From NCBI GenBank assembly GCA_016789225.1, contig JAEURI010000032.1, forward strand, positions 1 through 32,207: 32,207 bases of DNA, written 5' to 3'. The stretch is from Anaerolineales bacterium (GTDB taxonomy: Bacteria > Chloroflexota > Anaerolineae > Anaerolineales > Villigracilaceae). Below, piece after piece: positions 16,033-22,514 of the stretch. The translations under genes were made by a program, and so were the position numbers. Below the pieces are notes generated by a model. That model saw only the letters and a list, made by a program, of their open reading frames with translations, was not told where the DNA came from and did no database searches. Numbering within the stretch: the stretch's first letter is position 1; each line of letters begins with the position of its first letter.

Positions 16033-17273
16033 CTGGCCGACTCGATAGTGGGTATGAAACCTTCCTTATTCCCAAGCCGCACATGCAATATGTAGAATGA
16101 AAAGGCGGCTATGGCGCATAATGCTCCACCGATGTACCAGAGCAGGTTGGGGTCGAGGTTGTCGAGAATGAGACCGGCGAGCATGGGTGCAAAGGTGGAG
16201 GGCAGCAGCCAGGTCATTCCGAAGATAGCCATATAACGGCCGCGCATTTCGATGGGGGCAAAATTGGCGGCGAGGACCTGACTGGTGGGCATGATGAGCA
16301 TCTCACCAATGGTGATAACCACAATGGCGGACATGAACAACCAATAGGCCGAGACAAAACCGAACATGCTGAAGCCAAGCATATAGAAAAGTGTTCCGAC
16401 TGCCATGATGATGAAGGGCGGCCGGTTCTTGATGTTGCGTGAGACCCAAAATTGAAAGAGGATGACAGTGATGGCGCTGGTGGTCATCAGAAAGCCGTAG
16501 CCTTGCGGGTCGATGTTGTGATTGTCGCGCAGGTAAACCGAAAGGGAGTTGTACATCTGCTGGTAGACGGCGCCCATCAAAATGGCGGCGACTATGAATG
16601 CCATGAAGGCGAAGTCTTTGAAGACGATGCCATATCCGGCGACGGTCTGCCAGAGGGATTCTTGCTGCTTGTGTTCCTCTTCGTGATGCTGGGGCTTCGT
16701 CTCTGGCATGGAAATATAGAAGATAACCGCAACGATGCAGCTTACGATTGCATCGATGATGAATAAGAGGGTATATGAACGACTCGCGAGGAAGCCGCCG
16801 ATGCTTGGGCCGATGATCCAGGCCAGGTTGCGGATGACACGCATGAGGCCGAAGCCCTCCTGGCGTTGTTTCTCGTCGAGGATGTCAGCCATCATGGCTT
16901 GATGAGCCGGACCGGAGACATCTGAGAGCAGGCCGATAAACGCGGCGAGCGGAAAGAGCACGGCCAGCGAATTGACCATGCCAAGGATAAGTGTGCTCAT
17001 GGCGCTGAAGACCAACCCAAAGAGGATCAGCTTTCTGCGCCCGAAGCGGTCAGTCAGTGCGCCGCCGATGACGTTGCCCATGACTCCGAAGATGGAGAAT
17101 GTGGCAAGCACCATGCCTGCCTGGGTCATGCCGACGTTGAATTTATCTGTGATGTAAAGTGAGAAGAAGGGAAAGAGCAGGGTCGCGCCGATGCTGTCGA
17201 TAAAGAAAGTCAGGACGATGATCCAGAAGCGGGCAGGGAACTCGTGATAAAGTTTGCTGAGTCTGGTGAACAT
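16029..17273 (-). CDS. MFS transporter (drug-efflux-like)
   Basis: The 414-residue, 12-TM-like protein has MFS motif A between TM2 and TM3 (GGALTDRFGRRKLILFG) and the weaker repeat in the second half. The central cytoplasmic loop is short and rich in His/Glu/Gln (ETKPQHHEEEHKQQES). Overall it resembles MdtG/MdtH-type proton-driven exporters. The substrate is unknown, and no regulator is adjacent. No SD is seen. TATTAT lies 6 nt before the ATG, and 7-bp arms GTGAACA/TGTTCAC flank the -10 and reach the start codon, suggesting a repressor-controlled leaderless transcript. Confidence 0.9.
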   Translation of the reverse strand: MFTRLSKLYHEFPARFWIIVLTFFIDSIGATLLFPFFSLYITDKFNVGMTQAGMVLATFSIFGVMGNVIGGALTDRFGRRKLILFGLVFSAMSTLILGMVNSLAVLFPLAAFIGLLSDVSGPAHQAMMADILDEKQRQEGFGLMRVIRNLAWIIGPSIGGFLASRSYTLLFIIDAIVSCIVAVIFYISMPETKPQHHEEEHKQQESLWQTVAGYGIVFKDFAFMAFIVAAILMGAVYQQMYNSLSVYLRDNHNIDPQGYGFLMTTSAITVILFQFWVSRNIKNRPPFIIMAVGTLFYMLGFSMFGFVSAYWLFMSAIVVITIGEMLIMPTSQVLAANFAPIEMRGRYMAIFGMTWLLPSTFAPMLAGLILDNLDPNLLWYIGGALCAIAAFSFYILHVRLGNKEGFIPTIESAS

Positions 17274-17299
17274 GTTTCAATAATAGCACATTTGTTCAC
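17266..17299 (-). promoter_or_regulatory. Leaderless MFS promoter framed by an inverted repeat
   Basis: On the minus strand GTGAACA (17299-17293) and TGTTCAC (17272-17266) are perfect 7-bp arms 20 nt apart. Between them TATTAT (17285-17280) ends 6 nt before the ATG at 17273. The downstream arm overlaps the start codon. Confidence 0.5.
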
Positions 17300-17339
17300 T
17301 TAGGGACTTAAAAAATCCCCGGTGTCGGCGGCGTAGAAG

Positions 17340-18404
17340 CTATGGAGACGGTGTGACCGTTTTCAGCGGGGAGAGAGGCGCGGCAGGAGTGGCGGTCGGA
17401 TTTGGGGTGAGGGTCATGAATCCGTGTTGGTAGTTTAACTGGTTGATATCCCAAGTGGTTTTGACATAGCTCAGGATGAATTCGACCTCCCAATCGGCAA
17501 GGGTGGATTTGAAGGCGGGCATGTGGATGGGCTTGTCGAGGTTGCGGCCTTCTTTTATTGTGGCAAGCAGGGTCTGCTCCGAAACCTTCCAGGCGTCTCC
17601 GCTTCCGTTCAGCGGGGGAGCCAGGTGTGAGCCGTCGGCCAATTCTACCTGCCATTGAGGGTTGCCTGCCATGTCGATGCCGTGACATTGAGAGCAGTGA
17701 TGTTCGTACAGCCATTGCCCATTTTGCACATGCGCCGGGATGAGAGTCACTGCGCACACAACAGGAGTGTAGGTGGGGCCGGAAAGGATCTGTGCGCTGA
17801 CGGGGATCTCATGTTCGAGCAGGTAACGCAGGTCTGCGCTCATCTCCGCGGACGGTGTGCCGTGCGGCCAATTCATCACATAATATCCGCTGCGGTCGAG
17901 CAGCATGGTGAATGCAGAATGACTGACGTTGTAATTCCCATTTTCGTCCGGCGCTTCGAGAGTATATTTTGCGCCGAAGGCGTTCACCATCCAATCGATC
18001 TCTTCGCGCGTGCCGGTGGAGCCGATGAAATTCTCATCGAACATTTTGACATAACGACCGAGCGCCTCTGGCGTGTCTCGGGCTGGGTCGACCGAAACAA
18101 AAATGACCTGCACCTGAGCCGCTTCCTGTGGGGACAATTCGCCGAGCGCCAGTTTTATATTGGCCAGCGAAGTCGGGCAGACATCGGGGCAGAAGGTGTA
18201 GCCAAAATATAAAAGGACCAGCCTGCCCTTAAAGTCACTGAGACGCACGGGACCTTCTGCCGAGCGCAGCAGGGTCTCGGGCGCTTTGACAGGTTCTGGC
18301 AAGACATACCCATTGAATTGATAACTTCCAAGATGTTGAAAACCAAGTACTGCTGCCGACAATGCAAGCAGAAGGCCGCCCAAGATGATAAGTCCACGTT
18401 TCAT
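17340..18404 (-). CDS. SCO1/SenC-cytochrome c fusion protein
   Basis: The 354-residue protein joins two modules on the outer face of the membrane. Residues 4-21 form a signal anchor. Residues about 45-200 are a SCO1/SenC thioredoxin fold with the copper ligands C72-PDV-C76 and H162 (VSHSAF). Residues about 225-318 are a class I cytochrome c with the haem motif C237-SQ-C240-H241 and a likely axial M295 (HMPAF). A Thr/Pro tail ends it. SCO proteins deliver copper to, or reduce, the CuA site of haem-copper oxidases; the attached cytochrome could supply electrons. No oxidase genes are in the window. The ATG at 18404 has GGAG 8 nt upstream and starts the signal sequence; the frame extends 21 codons further upstream. 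Confidence 0.9.
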   Translation of the reverse strand: MKRGLIILGGLLLALSAAVLGFQHLGSYQFNGYVLPEPVKAPETLLRSAEGPVRLSDFKGRLVLLYFGYTFCPDVCPTSLANIKLALGELSPQEAAQVQVIFVSVDPARDTPEALGRYVKMFDENFIGSTGTREEIDWMVNAFGAKYTLEAPDENGNYNVSHSAFTMLLDRSGYYVMNWPHGTPSAEMSADLRYLLEHEIPVSAQILSGPTYTPVVCAVTLIPAHVQNGQWLYEHHCSQCHGIDMAGNPQWQVELADGSHLAPPLNGSGDAWKVSEQTLLATIKEGRNLDKPIHMPAFKSTLADWEVEFILSYVKTTWDINQLNYQHGFMTLTPNPTATPAAPLSPLKTVTPSP

Positions 18405-18425
18405 ACAAAGAACTCCATGCCGATG

Positions 18426-18468
18426 GTTATACCGCCGAGAGGCAGTTCTTTCTTTGCGCTGGCGCAAA
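18426..18468 (-). promoter_or_regulatory. Putative SCO promoter with palindrome
   Basis: On the minus strand TATAAC (18431-18426) is a possible -10 about 21 nt before the ATG. TTTGCGC-CA-GCGCAAA (18468-18453) is a perfect palindrome upstream of the -35 position, in the place of an activator or repressor site. No -35 match is clear. Confidence 0.35.
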
Positions 18469-18611
18469 TTTTGAGGTGAGCGGGGGATACAGGATGGATA
18501 TAGGATGGATATGGGAGCGATATGAGAGGCGAGAAGAACGAGTGGAATATTGGCGCCCTGTTCTTCGTGTAGTCAATTGATGTTGTACCAACATTGGATT
18601 GGAAAAACAAA

Positions 18612-18637
18612 ACCCCTCTCCAATATAGAAGAGGGGT
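18612..18637 (-). terminator. Rho-independent terminator of the RRM gene
   Basis: On the minus strand ACCCCTCT (18637-18630) pairs with AGAGGGGT (18619-18612) around a 10-nt loop, followed by TTTGTTTTTCC. It lies about 40 nt past the RRM stop codon. Confidence 0.85.
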
Positions 18638-18678
18638 AAAAACTGGCTTGTAAGGACGTGCTTTTCGCGGTGGGACGG

Positions 18679-18945
18679 TTAGGCTTTGACGACTTCGATG
18701 CGCGGCTTGGCGACGTTGACCTTGAGCTCATTTTCGCCCATGGCATATGCGTTGAACATGGTAATGGCTTTGTCAGCTTCTGCCTGATTGGGCATGGACA
18801 CAAATGCAAATCCCTTTGATAAACCGCTGCCCTTGTCCTTGACGACTTCGACCGAGGAAACGGTTCCAGCCTGTGCGAACAGGGTGTTGATCTCATCCTG
18901 GGTGGTTGATTTGTTGAGGTTGCCTACATAAATTCGAATATCCAT
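18679..18945 (-). CDS. RRM RNA-binding protein (RbpA-like)
   Basis: This 88-residue protein is a single RRM domain. RNP2 is IYVGNL (residues 4-9) and RNP1 is KGFAFVSM, in the expected order with the beta-alpha-beta spacing of small bacterial RRM proteins (cyanobacterial Rbp type). It binds single-stranded RNA and may act as an RNA chaperone or in stress adaptation. The ATG at 18945 starts the domain at its usual place; upstream codons in frame belong to a structured leader. The SD is weak. The leader (18961-19034) holds three hairpins, one followed by a U-run, so attenuation or autoregulation is possible. A good terminator follows. Confidence 0.9.
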   Translation of the reverse strand: MDIRIYVGNLNKSTTQDEINTLFAQAGTVSSVEVVKDKGSGLSKGFAFVSMPNQAEADKAITMFNAYAMGENELKVNVAKPRIEVVKA

Positions 18946-18960
18946 TTTATTGCTGCTTTC

Positions 18961-19034
18961 TACCCGAAGGGGTACTTGTCCGGCTAAGCCGGAATTAAAA
19001 ATGACCGTCAACCCTATAAAAGGGTCGGCGGTCA
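18961..19034 (-). promoter_or_regulatory. Three-hairpin leader upstream of the RRM gene
   Basis: Read on the minus strand, the first hairpin has outer arms TGACCG/CGGTCA (19034-19029, 19007-19002) and inner arms ACCCT/AGGGT (19025-19021, 19015-19011), followed by TTTTTAATT. Then come TCCGGC-TTA-GCCGGA (18993-18979) and TACCC-CTTC-GGGTA (18974-18961), ending 15 nt before the ATG. The first could be an attenuator, or simply the distant terminator of the XRE gene that ends at 19185. No convincing promoter was found in 19035-19184, where I see no gene. Confidence 0.5.
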
Positions 19035-19184
19035 AGGTACGACAGAAAGATCCAGTTATTTCTTGCAACTTCAGTGTAGCACATATTTCGCCCACAGACG
19101 GGGCTGAGGAAACGCTTATTATCGGCGGAGTTTTGGAATAGGCGAGTGATATGAGAGTTCTGCCGTTGCGTTGATATAAACTGG

Positions 19185-19766
19185 TTATTTGATGAATGGA
19201 ATACTGAGCGGATAGTGAATGGGTTTGTCTGTTAGGGCGCGGAAGGTGTTTACGACGCTTTGATACAAGGTGAATATCGCGAGAAACAAGATCGGCAATG
19301 GCGGCAGGGTCGTTAGAAGATCACCGAGGATGCCGGGGGTTCGATCCATATTTTGCGCCATTAGAAGAACGGCGGGTACGATCTGTAATAGCAGGACAAA
19401 GGCGAACAGCACGAACATCATGCTAAGTTGAAAGTTCAAGACTGCCCGGCCCTGACGTTCGATTTTCAAGCTCGTATCCTTTTTCCATGACCACAATAAC
19501 AGGGGCAGGATCACAGTGCAAACCATGCTGCTCAGATGCATCAACGCCAGCCAGATGGATTCGCCTTCGGTACCCTCCCTGCCAAAATCGAATTCAAGGA
19601 TGTTGCTCAGGCTGTTGCGGGTGAAGGAACGCGGCTCCACCTCGCCGCTTTCGATGCGCTGGATCGTGCGCGCGCTGACGTCGCAATACTCTGCGAGTTT
19701 TTCCTGGGTCAGTCCTTTTTGCTGACGCAGTTCTGTTACTTTGAGTCCAAGGTCGGGCTGGTTCAT
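19185..19766 (-). CDS. XRE-type HTH fused to DUF4870-like membrane domain
   Basis: The 193-residue protein begins with a Cro/C1-type helix-turn-helix (residues about 7-58: LRQQKGLTQEKLAEYCDVSARTIQRIESG). A membrane part follows with about three hydrophobic segments (74-92, 112-133 and 150-172). The sequence A-L-M-H-L-S-S-M at the start of the first segment and the loop I-E-R-Q-G-R-A-V-L-N-F-Q-L-S match the DUF4870/Tic20-like pattern. It is probably a membrane-bound transcription regulator; the signal and target genes are unknown. The start is supported by AGGAG. It is a separate transcription unit from the next gene upstream. Confidence 0.85.
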   Translation of the reverse strand: MNQPDLGLKVTELRQQKGLTQEKLAEYCDVSARTIQRIESGEVEPRSFTRNSLSNILEFDFGREGTEGESIWLALMHLSSMVCTVILPLLLWSWKKDTSLKIERQGRAVLNFQLSMMFVLFAFVLLLQIVPAVLLMAQNMDRTPGILGDLLTTLPPLPILFLAIFTLYQSVVNTFRALTDKPIHYPLSIPFIK

Positions 19767-19858
19767 GAGATGTCTCCTTTTGTTTTATACCCCATTTTAG
19801 AGAGCGGCTGGAAATTTACAATGTCATAAAGACGACATTCTCACGACACTTGAAAAAA

Positions 19859-20386
19859 TCACCGAAAATCATTCCCGCTCTTCCGCATCAGTCTTGACCT
19901 CGCGGAGTACAGCAGTAAAACCGAATAGATCTTATGAAACCCCAGCAGGGCTTGAAAAAAGAATCCCAGCGAGGGTTTGCCATCCTTTGAAATTCGATGT
20001 GGAACCACTGCCGACCCAAAGTACAAGTGCGTGCCATTCTCTACAGGGACAGCCATCAACCACGAGCGTGTGCTGCCCGCGAAGTCGCACATCAAAATTT
20101 GATCCTCTTCACGTGCTTCCACCGTCCACGCTGCGAATGAATCGCGCTTGCCATCTGCCAACTCCCTTGCCTGCGCATCGCTGGATGGTTTCATGACGAG
20201 CAGTTTGAGGATCAACCGTTCCAGCTTGAACAGGGGAGTGGTGTAGAAAGCGAAGACGTATTCCGAGAAGGATACCTGCCTGGGAAGCTCGGTCAGGTAG
20301 CAGTCGGTGTAGGCTCCGCGGAGGGAGGTGTATTTGTGGAGGAGGGCGTTTATTGGGTGGGGAACTTGGGTTGCTCGTGTTGTCAT
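19859..20386 (-). CDS. Unknown protein, possibly DUF2867-like
   Basis: This 175-residue product looks soluble. The segment D-S-F-A-A-W-T-V-E-A-R-E-E-D-Q-I-L-M followed by T-R-S-W-L-M-A-V and G-T-x-L-Y-F-G-S-A-V-V recalls DUF2867-type SRPBCC-like proteins, but this is a weak recollection. The C-terminus has one hydrophobic helix (LGFFFQALLGFHKIYSVLLLY). The ATG at 20386 is preferred to the TTG two codons earlier because it fits a leaderless start: TATAAT ends 5 nt before it and no SD exists. It is a single gene with an operator-like inverted repeat over its promoter, so it is probably under tight control. Confidence 0.7.
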   Translation of the reverse strand: MTTRATQVPHPINALLHKYTSLRGAYTDCYLTELPRQVSFSEYVFAFYTTPLFKLERLILKLLVMKPSSDAQARELADGKRDSFAAWTVEAREEDQILMCDFAGSTRSWLMAVPVENGTHLYFGSAVVPHRISKDGKPSLGFFFQALLGFHKIYSVLLLYSARSRLMRKSGNDFR

Positions 20387-20408
20387 AGGCAATTATAAAC
20401 TGCCTATG
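20384..20408 (-). promoter_or_regulatory. Leaderless promoter inside a perfect inverted repeat
   Basis: On the minus strand CATAGGCA (20408-20401) and TGCCTATG (20391-20384) are perfect 8-bp arms around GTTTATAAT, which carries the -10 TATAAT (20397-20392). The downstream arm ends in the ATG start codon. A bound repressor would cover -10, +1 and start codon together. Confidence 0.55.
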
Positions 20409-20633
20409 CGCGAAAGAAAAGCGTATGTACAGGTTCCTTCATTCTTGTAAATGCTTCATTAATTTGTTTGATGATTTGGCCGTTAAAAACTTTCCGTGAT
20501 CGGCTCCTCTTTAATTGGGCTAGTTCAATCATGGTAGTGGCCACTTTACAGCTGGGCAGATCCTCGTGTTGCACTGTGGGGCAAAGCTGGATGAGATCAT
20601 AGCGTTTATCAAGACATGGTTAATACATTAGGC
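20409..20633. other. Gene-poor stretch with possible eroded minus-strand frame
   Basis: No convincing gene is seen here, yet a plus-strand terminator repeat follows directly (20634). On the minus strand about 70 codons are open from near 20616 to the TAG at 20404, including a 42-codon reading from ATG 20532 (MIELAQLKRSRSRKVFNGQI and onward, charged and helical). No SD or promoter supports it. It may be a gene remnant, or chance. Confidence 0.25.
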
Positions 20634-20686
20634 CTATCCACTCGGATAGTGAAGACTCCCCCAGCGACGGGGGAGTCTTTTTGTTT
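20634..20686 (+). repeat. Double-hairpin terminator repeat, copy 1
   Basis: Hairpin 1 is CTATCC-ACTC-GGATAG (20634-20649). Hairpin 2 is AAGACTCCCCC (20652-20662) with GGGGGAGTCTT (20669-20679) around the loop AGCGAC, followed by TTTGTTT. It can act as a rho-independent terminator, but no plus-strand gene precedes it. Copies 2 and 3 are at 22426 and 25807. Confidence 0.8.
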
Positions 20687-20729
20687 GGCCCGTGTATCAT
20701 GATAACAACACCATAAAGGAGAATATGTC

Positions 20730-21623
20730 ATGAACTTCAGATCCTTGCTTCACTACCTATGGAAAATACCTCTCTGTGGGTTTCTTTTCTTCATCGGCTT
20801 TATGCCCGGTGGCCAATTGGCAACCATGATGGGATTGTCCGCGCCAGAGATGCCAATGGGCGCAGACCCCGCGATCATTGCCCAATCCACCCTGCTGACA
20901 AGTCTACTCCTGGCTCTGGGGTTATCAGCGGTCTCACGCGGACTTTCAGGTGGGTTCCTGTCACGATGGTTGATCCTCTTCTTCTTCACCTGGATCGCAT
21001 ATGGAGTGAACACCTACTTCGAAGCCATGATCTTTAGTACCATGTCGGCGGCCTCGTTATATGCGGTTGTGCTTTATCTCCCTGCATCTCTGTTTTGTAG
21101 TGCCGCAGTTGCATGGCTTTTCCCACCTGTCCTGAAAGGCGAAGGCTTCTTTACCCGGACGAGGTCTTTTTTTGCAGGCCGAACATTGGGTAGTTGGGCA
21201 TGGCGTTTGTTCGCGGCATTCCTGGCATTCCCGCTGGCATACTTCATTTTTGGGAACCTGATCGCACCCATCGTATTGCCCTACTATCTTCAAGGTTCGA
21301 ATGAACTCGCGTTGCCGGGTTGGGGTCAACTTCTGCCGGTGATCGCGATCCGCAGTCTGTTCTTCCTGCTGGCTTGTTTGCCGATCCTCATCGCGTGGAA
21401 TCTTTCTAACCGCCGCCTATTCCTGACCCTTGGCCTGGCGTTGTTCATCCTCGTGGGTGGCATTGCCATGATACAGGCCTATTGGCTGCCAACGGTCTTG
21501 CGAGTCACTCACGGACTGGAGATCTTTGCCGATGAAATGGTGTATGCCGGTGCATTGGTTCTTTTGTTCGGCAAGCATTTGACTCAACCCGAAAGTGGAC
21601 AAGCCCTTGCGCCTGCAAGGTAA
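20730..21623 (+). CDS. Unknown polytopic membrane protein
   Basis: The 297-residue protein is very hydrophobic, with about seven or eight likely membrane segments (near 10-28, 50-68, 78-98, 102-128, 155-178, 195-218, 225-245 and 262-280). I do not recognise the family. It has no obvious catalytic motif. One loop (SAPEMPMGADP) is Met/Pro-rich and sits after a GGQLATMMG segment. The start is fixed by the SD AAAGGAGA. It is followed 4 nt later by a methyltransferase gene, so the two form one operon between repeat copies 1 and 2. Confidence 0.75.
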   Translation: MNFRSLLHYLWKIPLCGFLFFIGFMPGGQLATMMGLSAPEMPMGADPAIIAQSTLLTSLLLALGLSAVSRGLSGGFLSRWLILFFFTWIAYGVNTYFEAMIFSTMSAASLYAVVLYLPASLFCSAAVAWLFPPVLKGEGFFTRTRSFFAGRTLGSWAWRLFAAFLAFPLAYFIFGNLIAPIVLPYYLQGSNELALPGWGQLLPVIAIRSLFFLLACLPILIAWNLSNRRLFLTLGLALFILVGGIAMIQAYWLPTVLRVTHGLEIFADEMVYAGALVLLFGKHLTQPESGQALAPAR

Positions 21624-21627
21624 GACC

Positions 21628-22410
21628 ATGTCAATTCCATATCCCAGATCCGATAAATACTCTCACGACCTGCCGACTATCTATGCAGAGTGCAGCGGTC
21701 CCGGCGGTTTGCAATTGACCGAGTTCATGGCAGAGAAGATGGGTCTGCGCCCAAACGCGCGCGTCCTCGATGTTGGCATCGAAAGCGGATATCAGACGTG
21801 TTTTCTCGCAAAGGAATACGGAGTGTATGTTATTGGTCTTGACCCGGACGATGACCGCAGTGATGGCATCCCGCATATCGAACACTTGATGCGTAATGCC
21901 CGAAACTGGGATGTTGAGGACCGGGTCATTGGCTTGAAATTGGGTGTGCCTGAAACCTATTTTGCATCGAACACTTTCGACTTTGTCCATTCCACGACTA
22001 CGCTGGAAATGATGCGCGGATTTTTTGGTGAAACCATGTATTGCCAGTGTCTGTCAGAGATTTATCGTATTCTACGCCCAGGCGGAGTCTTTGGTCTGGG
22101 TGAACCCATGCACTTGAATGTTCCCATTCCCGCTGACCTTGCGCCGATCTATACCAAAGGCGATGGTGCGGGGCCTGAAGGCTGGGCAAAATGTTTTGCC
22201 ACAGTGGATGAAACTGTCGAAGCCTGCCGGGCAGTTGGTTTTGATGTTATCGAAGCGGACAATGCTCCTGATGCCTGGCACTGGTGGGACGAGTTCAGCC
22301 GAAACGATCCCTACTGCAAAGCTGACCCAGAGGGGGAAGCAAAGGTCATCCAACAGGATGGCGGTCGTTGGCTGACGTATGGTTATGTCATCGCACGTAA
22401 ACCGGATTGA
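21628..22410 (+). CDS. SAM-dependent methyltransferase (class I)
   Basis: The 260-residue protein has a Rossmann methyltransferase core: motif I VLDVGIESG (46-54; the usual GxGxG is altered to GIESG), an acidic end of strand 2 (VIGLDPDDD), motif IV FDFVHSTTTLEMM, and the RILRPGGVFGLGEP segment. It is close to the sterol/ubiquinone-type small-molecule methyltransferases. The substrate is unknown. The C-terminus is unusually rich in Trp/Asp/Glu (PDAWHWWDEF). The ATG at 21628 is preferred over the GTG at 21595 because the latter lies inside the preceding gene and AAGG stands ahead of the ATG. It is followed 15 nt later by repeat copy 2. Confidence 0.85.
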   Translation: MSIPYPRSDKYSHDLPTIYAECSGPGGLQLTEFMAEKMGLRPNARVLDVGIESGYQTCFLAKEYGVYVIGLDPDDDRSDGIPHIEHLMRNARNWDVEDRVIGLKLGVPETYFASNTFDFVHSTTTLEMMRGFFGETMYCQCLSEIYRILRPGGVFGLGEPMHLNVPIPADLAPIYTKGDGAGPEGWAKCFATVDETVEACRAVGFDVIEADNAPDAWHWWDEFSRNDPYCKADPEGEAKVIQQDGGRWLTYGYVIARKPD

Positions 22411-22425
22411 TCCCAAAGGAACAGC

Positions 22426-22478
22426 CTATCCATCCGGATAGTGAAAACTCTCCCAGCGACGGGGGAGTTTTTATTTTC
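22426..22478 (+). repeat. Double-hairpin terminator repeat, copy 2
   Basis: Hairpin 1 is CTATCC-ATCC-GGATAG (22426-22441). Hairpin 2 is AAAACTCTCCC (22444-22454) with GGGGGAGTTTT (22461-22471) around AGCGAC, with one G-T pair, followed by TATTTTC. It terminates the methyltransferase operon. Confidence 0.85.
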
Positions 22479-22514
22479 TCAAACTTATGATGTGAAGGAA
22501 AAGGAGATTTTATT

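Noticed and set aside
17308..17757. 149-codon minus-strand frame overlapping the SCO-cytochrome gene
   Set aside because: It shares DNA with the haem-binding domain in another frame and has an Arg/Pro/His-rich shadow composition.
18480..18512. Short repeated GGATGGATAT motif as a regulatory repeat
   Set aside because: Only two adjacent partial copies; too short to separate from chance.
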